Origin: Yamagishiella unicocca
Lineage: Eukaryota > Chlorophyta > Chlorophyceae > Chlamydomonadales > Volvocaceae
DNA: 64,000 bases
Direction of reading: 5' to 3'
Assembly: GCA_003116995.1 (NCBI GenBank)
Contig: BDSL01000040.1
Span: forward strand, 558,001 to 622,000
Position 1 is the stretch's first letter. Every line of letters starts with the position of its first letter. Below, piece by piece: positions 12,355 to 23,103 of the stretch. A program made the translations under genes and the position numbers. Under the pieces are notes generated by a model that searched no databases, had not been told where the DNA came from, and saw only the letters and a program-made list of their open reading frames with translations.

Positions 12355-12560
12355 CCTTTACACTTTTTGCGGCAGCATGCACATTTGGCGTGCGTTGAAT
12401 AAAAGCGCGGAAGGCATCAAAAGCGCTTGCGCGTTTTCCAAGCTAGTCGGCATTCCCCAGCAGGCGAAGACACATTTTTCGTAACCACGTGGGAGTGTCG
12501 GGGCTTCCTTCAAGCTCTCAGCAGTAACGTATCAGGCGTAGCGTAAGCTGGAGACATTCA
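12355..12560 (+). repeat. Duplicated upstream module P1, copy 2
   Basis: Homologous to 745-1130 and 19965-20170. It sits upstream of the truncated fourth paralog. Confidence 0.65.
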
Positions 12561-12714
12561 GCCATCGCTTTATTGAAGGTAGGAATGGAATCATGTTAGG
12601 AAGGGAATGTTACCGTGTCCTCAAGTCCGGGCGTACCCAGGACAAGTAAGGAGACGTATCGGCCCATGTATGCTACAGCTATCTAAAAAGTATCGTATTA
12701 CCGACTGCTGATAA

Positions 12715-13260
12715 CAACGGAATCAGACAGGTACTGCGCAGGTGGACAGACTGGTTTCAGCATGGAGCTGCTCGTCATTGAAGGTTCCGCCGGCCGCATC
12801 GAACCCATCGAAGGTGGCGGGCGATTCGAATTTGCAACTTCCAATTACCCACACTAAGGAAATCTCGTCCAGAAACGGGATCGAAAAGTAGTGGAAGGAG
12901 TGCCCATCCAATTGGAGGGAACCCGAAAGGGTCACCTTCGCGCAGCGAAACCGAACGTAGGTGGCGGGCAGCCCGTATTTGCTTTCAGAACAATACAATG
13001 ATACATTAAAACTTGTCCGAAATGGGATCCGAAAGCGAAAAGAGTGTCTGATGATTAAGGATATTTGAGGCTCGCGTCACTCTCCCAAAATAATAACTTT
13101 AGTCCGCAGCCTGTGTCGGCCGGGCATTGCGTGTGTGGCCTACCCAAACTATCCTCGAGTTGTTGCTGGAGGCAGTACCTCCTATCCTACTCATCCTGGA
13201 AGGTAGGTGACAGCAGCAACGAACCAACCAATCAAGGCGCCTGCCTAGCATACGATGCGT
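12715..13260 (+). repeat. Duplicated upstream module P2, copy 3
   Basis: Homologous to the P2 copies before paralogs 1, 2 and 3, with the same ordered blocks. It precedes the truncated gene copy at 13486. Confidence 0.7.
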
Positions 13261-13485
13261 GCTCGCATTGCCTTCCTTGGCTGCTGCTGTGCACACTTAC
13301 CCTAACTCGCTTGTGCTTTGCGTTGGGCGTGTTGACCATGTTGGCCCGTTGATCCCTAGCTGGCACATAGACCGACGGAGCGAGTGGCAGACCAGCTACC
13401 CCAACTGCCATCCGCCCACCTGCTGCTGTATGTGCACCGACCCGTCCTCGGCAGCAGGGTACTAGCAAATTACCCAGAGATCGAT

Positions 13486-13576
13486 ATGGAGGGCCGAATG
13501 GCCACGTCGCGTTTGTTTGCATGCGCGGTGCTCATCATCACACTGGCCGCTGCTGGGACGGCCTCTGCAGGCAAAG
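13486..13576 (+). pseudogene. Truncated fourth EGF-HRGP copy (exon 1 only)
   Basis: This is exon 1 of the EGF-HRGP family: start, signal peptide and the final GGC AAA G. It has a 3-base in-frame deletion after codon 4 and a 3-base in-frame insertion in the hydrophobic core. At 13577, exactly where the paralogs have the splice donor GTAAG, the sequence changes to unrelated DNA beginning AGTTATC. The EGF and rod exons are absent. About 85 bases further on the sequence matches the DNA that lies downstream of paralog 2. The frame stays open to 13797, but this is read-through into spacer. Most simply it is a deletion derivative of a whole duplicated unit. Confidence 0.8.
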
Positions 13577-13659
13577 AGTTATCATCCGTCAGCCATAGAA
13601 CCCTTCCACCCAGCAGTTCCACCACTACTCCCGCCAACAACGAAGCACAAAAGCATCGC

Positions 13660-14130
13660 TACTCCTCACCTAAATGGCCGATACCCTATGCAGGATGGCA
13701 TTTCTGGAGTCTCCGGCATTTCGTTTGGTCCCCAGCAGGAGTTCACGCACTCAAACTGCACGCATATCTGCACTGGAAAAGGGGCACACAGCAGTAGGTA
13801 GGTCGCAAACAAACGAGTTAAACCTTAGCGCTCCAGCGGCTATTTACGCACCTCCTGTTCTTCTTCGTCTCTTACAACATAGTCGGCTTAACTATCGCTT
13901 AATTAACGTATTGGCCGCCAAGGTCGCCCTTCTGCTGCGCGCGTGGCGGGCGCCCGACTCCCCTACCTCGGGGGCGGCCCCGCCCAGTCCGAGCCAGTCA
14001 GCGCTCTCCACTTCCCGGGGCTCGTCGGCGCTCTATCGCTGGTCGCTGTATGTGTCCCTGCTGGCGCCTTCAGCTTCTAGCGTGCCGGAGTTCGAGGATT
14101 GGATTAATCATGGCGCGGTGGTAGCGCCCC
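13660..14130 (+). repeat. Duplicated downstream block, copy 2
   Basis: Homologous to 10090-10560. The plus-strand reading again contains SSALYR, LAPSASSVPEFEDW and NHGAVV. The reading stays open to 14414 but shows no domain I recognise. Confidence 0.55.
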
Positions 14131-15260
14131 TTCAGCGCCTGCTCCTGGATGTGCCTTGGCTGCGGAGTGGGTGGTGGCCACACGCGGTGAATCGCCAGCC
14201 GGCCAGCATTCGGACGGCCCCCTCGGTGGACACTGTCTCCGGCGTCCTGCTGCCCCGCCCGGCCTGGTTGTCATGTCCCCGGGATAGACATGCCTGCGTA
14301 TGCGCTGCTCAGCCGCCGCCTCAGTGTATGTTCAGCTGGGTACGTACCTCCCCGCAGCTCGAGGCGGTGGCCACTGCCCGGCTCACCGTGCTGCATGAGG
14401 CGTATGTGCGGTAGACTCTAGGGGTAGGTGCCCCCGGGTGGCTGGGCGGGGCCCCTGCTGCGTTGCGGAGGCAATCGTTTCCTTGCGGCTCACCTTCCCG
14501 CGACAGGGGGAAGTGCGCTAGGAGAACCGGCACAAGAAGGTCTTCTGCCATCTGGCCATCGGTGGGATTTCGCTGGCGGTGGAATTTCGCTGGCGGATTT
14601 CGCTGGCGGTGGGATTTCGCTGGCGGATTTCGCTGGCGGTGGGATTTCGCTGGCGGGTGACACGCATGCATGCATGTTCATTCGTGGAGCTCTTCTGGAG
14701 GCCTGTGGGTGCGGGGAGTTTCCTGGCACTGGTGCCGGACAGGTGCCCCTCACCACCTGCACCATTCCTGGCACTGCCCTGCTGGTTGCAGGCTAACGTT
14801 CAACTGCTGCGTGGGGCCAGTCAGAACTACCGTTGCTCGTGTGGTGCTCGGTGTGCTCGAAGAGCACCTTACTTGCGGTAGGGCCTGCCCCCCTGGCTGC
14901 AGGGTAATCGGACGGAAGCAGTGGTGCTGCGTCCTGTATGCGTGGTCTGCCGTTAGCTGCTCCCGCTTATGTTCGGCCGCTGCCCCGTGTGGGGCTGTGT
15001 CTGGCACAAGCCCCCCCTTGACTATGAGCAGTGTGTTCGGGACACAAGGCCCCCCTTGACTAGCACAAGGCCCCCCTTGACTAGCACAAGGCCCCCCTTG
15101 ACTATGAGCACAAGGCCCCCCTTGACTATGAGCAGTGTGTTCGGGACGACGTCACCATGAGCGCTCTCAGAGTGATTGGCCTCGCTCGGCCGCTGCACAC
15201 TCCGGGCGGCTGTTTCAGCCCGGCCGGTGGTGCCTTGTCCACCTGGGGGTGCCTGCCTGC
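14131..15260. other. Low-complexity spacer with short tandem arrays
   Basis: Contains a GGATTTCGCTGGCGG array at 14561-14657 and repeats of AGGCCCCCCTTGACTA at about 15005-15150. No gene is supported. Confidence 0.5.
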
Positions 15261-15271
15261 TAATAATAACT

Positions 15272-15380
15272 GGTTCTACCTCTTGGTCTGGAACCCACTG
15301 TAACCGTACGTTACAACAACAACTGTTACAGTGGGCCCCAGACCAAAAGGTAGATCCATCGGGCGCATCGCCTGACACTG
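15272..15380. repeat. Dispersed repeat A, inverted pair
   Basis: A plus-oriented copy (GGTTCTACCTCTTGGTCTGG and on) is followed, after a short AAC-rich spacer, by a minus-oriented copy that ends with the CATCGGGCGCATCGCCTGAC block. The two arms (about 33 bases) can pair into a hairpin. Confidence 0.75.
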
Positions 15381-15528
15381 GAGCCGTGCGATTAAGCGCA
15401 CTTGGCTGTGGTTGCTAATTTTCGTGCCCGTTCGTGCCCGTCCGTGAGGTTTTGCTCAACTCGGTGTGTCGCGGACCGATTGGGGTCCTGCCGGGGCCGC
15501 CCACCCGTTCCGCTGTACGTGTGTTGTT

Positions 15529-15658
15529 GTTGTAACGGTTACAGTGGGTTCCAGACCAAGAGTGTTGTTGTAACGGTTACAGTGGGTTCCAGACCAAGAG
15601 GTAGAACCATCGGGCGCATCGCCTGACACTGAACAGTGTGTTGTTGTAGCGGTTACAT
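15529..15658 (-). repeat. Dispersed repeat A, tandem copies
   Basis: Two and a half head-to-tail copies. In sense orientation the family runs CAGTGTCAGGCGATGCGCCC, then GATGGTTCTACCTC, TTGGTCTGGAACCCACTG and TAACCGTTACAACAACAAC. It is about 70 bases long and ends in an AAC microsatellite. Confidence 0.8.
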
Positions 15659-15659
15659 A

Positions 15660-18600
15660 TGGTTGCTTATTGGTGGCCGCTTACGTTGTGCTTGCTGAAC
15701 CCGGGCTGTCCTGGAGGGCCTGCCTGGTGCTCCTCGTGGGCCGCTTGTCCTTCTGTCGGGTGCCTTGCTTCTGGGCCCTGGGCTGCTTTTGACTTACCGG
15801 TATTTCCCGTGCGGTTGTAAGTTTGGGACTGCTCGTCGTGCTGAAGTTCCCTTGGCTGGCCGCCGTTTTGGTTGGGGCGTTTCGGTAGGTGCCCTGGGCC
15901 GCCGGGGGGTTCTGTCCCCAATCCGTCGGTTCGGACTACCTGGTCCAGCCGTTCGTTTTTCATGCGGTGGGCCTTACGTAGGGCGCAAAACCAGATGGCC
16001 CGGACCGGCGGGCTGCCGACAGATGTCCCCGGCGGCCCAGGCAGCAGGGCACCACCAACACGCGAAAAGGCCCCAACCGTAAAGACGTGAAATATAAGCA
16101 CGACGGGCATGCAGTCCCAAAATACCAAGGCCAAGAGAACAGGGAAAACTCGAAACCAGGCGTATAGCTGCGCCCCAGCAGGCGCACCACGCGCCAGCAG
16201 GGCCGCAGATAATAGCAACCAACTCCGCGGCGAAGTTAACCGCACGCGCAAGGAACAAGCACTAGGGCTCTCCTTATTTCGGGCTGGGTGCTGCTGGCCC
16301 GTGGTGGGGGAAATCTTCTGTCTCTTTGTTTCAGGTGGGGGTTTCTGCTCGACTTGTTGCGCGAGGCGCTCTGCTGGTCGTTCTGATCGAGGGGCTGCTT
16401 GGGCTGCAGTTGGTGTATTGCTGATAGGGGGGCATTTAGGCTACTTCCGTCCCCTTAAGTGGTTGGTGCCGCTGTTTGTTAGGATCTCCTTTGCCCCTTG
16501 GTCGGGGTTTACTTCTGGTGGTTTGCCGTCTCTCTGTCGGTTGGTTTGTTCTTCTTCGTCTGTCCTGCGTCTCTTTCTTCTTTGTTCTTCTTCGTCGCTT
16601 CTGCATCTCTTTCGTCTGGCGATGCGCCCACCGATGGCTCTAGCTACCTTATGGTCTGGAGCCCACTGTAACAGCTAGTTACTACCACTAGGGCCGCACG
16701 CGGTCCATTACTGCTACCTCCCACTACCTCACATACGTAAGACGGACCAGCAGCTAGCGGATCGACGCGCGGCGATGGTTACAGCCCACGCGCAGCCAAA
16801 GCCTTCTCGGGCTGTGTGTGGATGATGTGACGCGTCACGATGATCATCAACGAGAGAATATGACGAACAAAGGTAGGTACCGAGACCGCTCGGCGAACCC
16901 GTCGATAAGGCGTATGACGTGTACACGCTTGCCGTGTACAAGCAGCTTAATAGGAAGACAACAAAACCTTTGAGCTTCCTCCACCAACCAAACACTATTA
17001 CCGCCCGCCTGTCAGACAGTCAGACAATTTTTTACACTTCCATTCACTTTTGCGTTTCGGCGGGTGGAGGTGGCCCATCGAATCGCCTGCCAGATTCGAT
17101 TGGCCCGCTGACCAACTTCCTAGGAATAATGGATGAACTGTTAACATCCGTGCCGCCTGTTCGGAGTGTGGCTTCATGTTACTCACTGAAGTATGGCAGG
17201 ACCGATCCAATCCTTCTAGCCGTGCAGAAGCCCGATTACCAAAGCTGCGTAACTCCCAACACGAGTAAAGGCGTCCAGATAGCGACCACATTCTCGATTT
17301 CATTCACAATTGATCTGCGTCTAACCTAACACTATCATGTACGGCCGGTCTGCCCGATTTGCGCTTTCCTCCGTCCTCGCTCTTTGCGTTGGTTTGTTGG
17401 CCAGCCTTGGGGCGGAGCATTTTTAGCGTGCGGGTGGTGCCCTGGGCCGCCGCGAATTCTGCCCCCAGCCTGTCGATCAGAGCTGCCTTGTCTCGTCGGT
17501 CGGTCGTCCTGCCGCAGTGGGCCTGGGCTCCCGTCTTTGGCGCCTCCACTGAGATAACATAAGCGAGGAGCCTTTCTGGCGCCTGGTCATCAACGGTTTT
17601 CACGGTTTTCCCATGCACGCGGCGCATCTTGCCAGGGGGGCGCCCACCGCCCCATGCCCGTCCAGGGACCCCATGGCAGCTGGCCGCCGCCGCGAACATT
17701 AATTCTGGGAGTGCCAGATGGCCCCCAGCCAGCCTGCGGCCGGAATTTGAGGAGGCGATAGCTAGTGTGGCCGTCTTGGCGATTTCGCATGTGCGGTTGG
17801 TAGTAACTGTTACAGTGGTTGATGCTGCCACCCCCCGAGTGTTCCCCTTGGTTTGGGATGTTGTCTGGCTGGCTGCGGTCGCTGCCCTGGCCCTGGACCT
17901 TCGTCTCCTGTTCCGGGCAGGGGGAGATCTGGTTGTGGTTCCTCGCGCGTGCTGCGCTGGCTTGGTGCGGACTTTTGTGGAGGTCGCTGCGTGTGCCGAT
18001 TTCCGGTCTCGCCTGCTGAGTGCTTTTGCGGCACTGGGTTTCGCACTCCCTGGATGCATGGGTAGGAGGAGGTCCCGGCCGTCCGCCCCCTTCTTGGCCT
18101 CCTCTGGCGCGCGCGGGAGAGGTGGTGATGCACAAACAGTCGCCCTGCGATAGATTGCGCGACTCCCTGGTAGTGATAAGATGCCAAGATGACTAGGCCC
18201 CGGCGGTGGCGCTGTTGGGTACGCTTTCCCGGCCACTGAGGTTCTCGCTCTCGGCCGGTTGCTGTTATGTTGTGGTTGGGTCGTTTGGCCTTTTAGGCGC
18301 CCCGTTTCGGTGCCTTTCCCCTGTTTCGAACTGGTCCCTTACTTATGCCGGCCCCGTGATCCAGAACAATATGTCGCTCGATGCACGGTTGCCCAGTAGT
18401 ACGCACGGTCGCTTACTACCAGCTGGTCATATGCCTCAGGCCAGTACCATTTGACCTCGGTCGAAAACAACGCCGTTAACGGAGCGGTAATAGCCGAGTA
18501 TGCAAGTACGGACTTTCTGATTTTTTGGCAAAACCCAGGACGGAAGGACCGAAACCCAAAGATGGACTTTCTAAATTAATTGGCAAAACCCAGGACGGAA

Positions 18601-19960
18601 GGACCGAAACCCAAAGACCTTCTGCGGTACGCACGGGCCACTAGCTACTGTTGAACCCCAGCGGTTTTCGGCTAAGTCTCCGTCGTCGGTTTCATCGAGT
18701 AACAGCCCACAGGACCAGACAGGACCTGCAGAGAAAGTAAATGTCCAATGACGCCACAAAGCCGAGGCCAATGCATACACTTCGCATAGGGTGGGTGCAT
18801 CCCACATGTTGCCTCGCTCGCGCAGCAGCGTATCAATGCTGTTCAATAACGGTGAATTGAATACCGGGGACAAAACAAAACACTTTGCTTGACCCGCCTG
18901 CGGTGATGTACGCATCCCAAGTGAAGTCCGGTGGATACTGCAATGGGGTGCTGGAATTCCGAATGGCGAATAGTGAGTTATGCAGGCAAACGGATGGAAG
19001 GACGCAAGCGATACCGAGCCTTTCGTCTTCGGACTAGGCTAGGTGCGCGCAGGCGCCGCAAGGAGATGAGTAGGCTTAGCCGCACTCAAGTAAGTCCCGC
19101 AACAACGGCTTTCCACCACTTTCACCCGCCGCATCAGCATGAAGCAGTGAACGTCCAGATGCATCCCTACCTAAGCGCCGCAGTCAACGCAAAGTTGCTC
19201 TATCTGCGTGCGCAGACACACCAGCCCAACGGTTTCGCAGCCAGCAGCACGCATCTCATCACGATCGCAAGGTGCAGACGCCGCCAAAAGCGGGTATGGA
19301 AGTAACCGCACACATAACGAGTAGTCAACCTGCATGGGCTCACGCGTGTACGGCGGCTCTCAATGGAAAACGTTCTGGGCCTCTTCGGCCCAGGTGGTGG
19401 CCTTACTTGCGGTTCTTGACCGTACTAGGACACGTACGCACGCACGACGACAGGACCGGGAGGGATAGGTTGACCTTACGAGCCCCCTCAGCAAGCATGG
19501 TGTACGTACAGCGTTTATTGTCCAGTGCTGAGGGAGTCAGAAGGGGCGCTGAGTGCCACGTGCGAGATGCTGCACAATGATGCCGTCGTTGTCGTCCGCA
19601 CAGGTCCGCAACGACAGTGACATCTTACAACACCAGCTGGCGCGCGCCACAAGCGCAGGAGGGTTGCCACCAACAGCTGGATGCATGGGCTTGTGATCAC
19701 TGTAATCTCTCTATTAGCTTACAGCATTAGGCGGTATGACAGCATAACCAACAACGCAAATGTCCGAGAATGCAAGGCGGGCGCAACGAATGTACTGACT
19801 AGAACCCATCCGGGAGGAACGAGGAGGAACGCACAGGTAGAAGTGGAACGGCTCAGCGTGTAACAAAAACAAGCACTAAGCAGCCTGGCACGGCCGGGCT
19901 TCGGCCACTGTAGCATATTATAGCGGCATGCGTACGCACGCGCGTAGTGGTACATGAAGT
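15660..19960. other. Repeat-rich spacer without a supported gene
   Basis: A copy of repeat A lies at about 16619-16690. A minus-strand open frame (17304-18236) has a coding-like stretch with GRTTDRRDKAALIDRL, and 12010-12260 carries a degenerate relative, so it is probably a mobile-element remnant. Two direct 53-base repeats lie at about 18511-18563 and 18564-18619. I find no exon chain that I would call a gene. Confidence 0.45.
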
Positions 19961-19964
19961 CGTC

Positions 19965-20170
19965 TCTTCGCACTCTTGCGACAGCATGCACATTTGGCCT
20001 TGGCTAAAAGCGCGTGAGGCGTCAAACGCGCTTGCGCTTCTAACCAACCTAGTCGGCATTCGCAGGCGAAAATAACAATTCATATCCAAGCGGGAGTGCC
20101 TGAACGTCCTTCAAGCTCCCAGCAGTAACGAATCAGATGTAACGCAGGCTGGAAACGTTCAGCCACACAA
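19965..20170 (+). repeat. Duplicated upstream module P1, copy 3
   Basis: Homologous to 745-1130 and 12355-12560. Here it is separated from its P2 module (22435-22870) by an inserted 2-kb segment. Confidence 0.65.
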
Positions 20171-20780
20171 CAACGCATTGATTGCGTGTATGAAGGTACA
20201 CGCGGGGAACGGGACCTCTTGAGCTACCCTTGAGCGCGCTCCTTACCTTATTGCCTTGAGTTTGCTCTTTAGTTGGACCCTTGAGTATCCCTTGAGGCAC
20301 GCGCCTTGAGCACTCTCTTTCGTGTGGAGGGTTCAAACCTAAAGGGTTACAGAAAAGGACAGCCCTCAAGGCCTCCTCAAGGGTGTCTTAACAGCCTGCT
20401 AAAGGCTCGCCGCTAAAGAGTCGCACACTAAACTCAACCGACCCCCAAAGAAGCGGCTAAAGGTGAGAAGAAGGATACATCTTAACGGAGCAAGCAAACA
20501 AGCATACGAAACGTGGTAAATCACATTGAAATCAGTAAGTAACTAGCGCACGCTAGCATACAGCACGCTACCAATTGAGTGTACGTTGGTGTACCAAATA
20601 TCTGCCACATGTCTGGCACAAGAATGTTTGTTCAAGTCATCACCCTGCCCATGTCAACCGCCAGCAGCTTATGTAACCCTACAAGTCGTCCTGCATATTA
20701 AGTGCTTACGTCGTCCTGCTCACTTACACGCCTTCTTGCCCGGCTTATCCACAGCCTTGGCTTTCTCCACATCCCCACTG

Positions 20781-21680
20781 TCACCGGTAATTTATGGCCT
20801 TGCTTCCCGACCGGAGCAGCCCCCCCACCCCGTGCGGAATTCCGCAGCCGCCTGCTTGGCCGTTTCGCAGGCGCTGCACCATAAGCAAATGTGTCCACCG
20901 GCAGGGCAAAAAGGCCCCCTGGCCCATCACTGCTGCCCATTTCCTCTTCATCGCTCCATCGCTGTAGACCTTGGCCGCGGTCTTGTTCACAGGAACTGCA
21001 CAGGAAACCGGAAAATATGATATGTAATTATATGGTACAGAGTATGTGCAGGCTTCTGCTTGTTGCGCAGCTGTAACGGCTTACCGTTTGTTGCAGTTGA
21101 AGGCTGAGATGCTCCGGTAAGGTGCCGCGGGGCTTTGACGAGTACGTTGAAGTGCAGTTCACTCGAGCAGCTAGATTGCTCCAGGAATAAAGGAGTCGGC
21201 CTGGTGCTGGGAACCAGCGGGTTGATCTCGCCATTGAGGACTTGCTCGAATCGTGATGCCAGGCAAGCCAACGAGACAAGAATTGCCTGGTCATCTGTAT
21301 GGATTTGAAGAAATTGCAGGAATCTGTCAACCTGCTGCGGCCTGACGGCGCGGTCTATTTGGTGCGGCATTTCCAATGAACCCGGTCTTAGTCCAACTCA
21401 CCGGCAGCCGCAGCAGCTGCAGACTTCGCATCATTAATAACACCAGTCGTCGCAATAATGCATGCTCCATAGTTGACGTCCAAGTGCTTCATGGCCAACT
21501 TCAGGTCGGCCTCGTCCGTGAAGATTATCCTGTCCGCAGGCGTCGTCCCATAGCCCGGAAAACCAGGGCCAAATAAGGTTATATGGAAAGTCACGTAAGG
21601 TTCGTCACCGGATGTGAGGGCTGGGTCAGTCGTTGTCAGGTCAAGTCCGGTCAAAGTCAGAAGTCGGACGCTACGAGTCA
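20781..21680 (-). CDS. Hypothetical protein gene inside the candidate transposon
   Basis: A coding-like minus-strand exon near 21660-21394 reads through EPYVTFHITLFGPGFPG and ADRIIFTDEADLKLAMKHLD, and ends at a GTGAGT donor (phase 1). A 47-base intron could join it to an exon starting DRAVRPQQVDRFLQFLQ and running through ASRFEQVLNGEINPLVP to a GTAAGC donor near 21082. A third exon from about 21004 would read PVNKTAAKVYSDGAMKRKW and stop at 20781. The phases fit, but the first intron is unusually short and the true start is not visible: the open frame begins with GTG, or an exon starts after the CAG near 21626. I do not recognise the family. It may be cargo or element-encoded. Confidence 0.45.
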
Positions 21681-21792
21681 CTACATGAGCAGCCTTTAGT
21701 CAATGTATCTCAAAACTATGTAAAATAAGAGTCCTTGTGCTATTCGATTATACTATCCATTACACTGTCAATGTGAGGAAGCGGGGGGAGGA

Positions 21793-21828
21793 TCCGTACA
21801 ACCCGGCCCCTGGGCCGGGTTGTACGGA
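21793..21828. repeat. Perfect 17-bp inverted repeat with 2-base loop
   Basis: The arm TCCGTACAACCCGGCCC is followed by CT and its exact reverse complement. It lies inside the candidate transposon, upstream of the minus-strand hypothetical gene. Confidence 0.85.
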
Positions 21829-22434
21829 CATTTGAGAGGAAGCATTATGATTCAGACCGTCCTTCGATCTTGCTTTCAACTTTGCTTTCAACTTGCTTTC
21901 AATCTGTATCAAACATGTAAGGGCGCACTTTAGCTTTCCTTGAGCCGGTCTTAAAACTGTTCTAGAGCTGTCCTCTTGAACTTTAATCCTTCTTAGGAGC
22001 TGCCCTTGAGCTTATCCATCTTCAGCAGTTCCCTTACGATATTCTTGAGCGTCCCTTCAGTCGTCTCTGGGGTGAACTCCTTTAGCATTCCGACAGGTCT
22101 CTTGAGCTGCAGGCAAAGGGCTGCTAGAGAGTCCCTCAACAGCCCCTCAAGGGATGTTCAAGAGATAAGACGCCTCCTCAAGAGACGGCCGTTCCCCGAG
22201 TGGTAACAATAAAAAGATAGCCAACAGCAAGGGGTATATGTTCGCCGCAAACCGCAAACTACCGGTATAGGACGTCCGCCGGTACTGCTGTATTTCACAG
22301 TAGCTCTGCGCCGAACGTTGCCCCATAGATTTATAGATGTGTCTCTCGCAAGCGGGAGGACATAAGATTAATACTAGGGGGGGCCATACATACTGCTACC
22401 TGTAACTTTTGTATGACCGACTGCGGAACGGAAT

Positions 22435-22870
22435 CAGATAGGTACTGCGCAGGTGGACAGACTGGTTTCAGCACCGGTCAATGACGGTTCCACCGTCCCA
22501 CCGGCAGCATCGAGCCCTTCGAAGGTGGCGGGCGGTTCGTAATCGCGACTTCTTCATTACCCACATTATAAAGGCTCGTCCAAAAACGGGTTCCAAAAAT
22601 GGAAAGAGTGTCCTATCGAAGGGAATCCGAAAGGTATTTGAGGCTCGAGCGCGACCCTATCCCCGTAATTCCAACCTCAACATCTGCAGCTCGTCTCAGC
22701 TAGCTGGGCATCGCTTGGATCAATCGACGAGTTGTTGCTTCGTTGCGGCTGGCTGGTACCAACGCGCAGGCAGTACAGTATCTTCTACGTACCTGAAAGG
22801 TAGAGCGAGGCAAGGGACAGTGCTTACCTACCATCTCGCAGAGGTACTAATTAAGGATTAGATTATCGGT
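22435..22870 (+). repeat. Duplicated upstream module P2, copy 4
   Basis: Homologous to the P2 modules before the other paralogs. It directly precedes paralog 3. Confidence 0.7.
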
Positions 22871-23103
22871 AATGCCTTCCCTGGTTGCTGCTGAGCATAC
22901 CTACCCTACGGATGGTATGGTGCATTGGCATCGGATGTTGGCACGTTGGCCTTCATTCGCTGGCACAGAGACCGATTGGATGGCATATCCTCACACCAGT
23001 TACACTTACATCATAATATTGCATATATAGTAGCTGCCACCCGCCTACCTGCTGCTGTGCAACTGCCCGCCCTCGCTCCGCAGGGTACTAATCACCCAGA
23101 GAT

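Larger units (their letters stand above)
20203..22198. mobile_element. Candidate 2-kb DNA transposon with inverted-repeat ends
   Basis: The ends are inverted: CGGGGAACGGGACCTCTTGAG on the left (20203-20223) and the reverse complement of CGGGGAACGGCCGTCTCTTGAG on the right (22177-22198). Many CTTGAG/CTCAAG motifs cluster within about 250 bases of both ends, like the subterminal motifs of hAT and related elements. The segment interrupts the otherwise collinear P1-P2 arrangement seen upstream of paralog 1 and the truncated copy, which supports insertion. No unambiguous target-site duplication is visible. No known transposase domain is visible, so it may be non-autonomous or a gene-carrying element. 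Confidence 0.55.

Noticed and set aside
18931..19305. 124-codon Arg/His-rich open frame
   Set aside because: No coding bias, domain or neighbouring exon; surrounded by repeat remnants.
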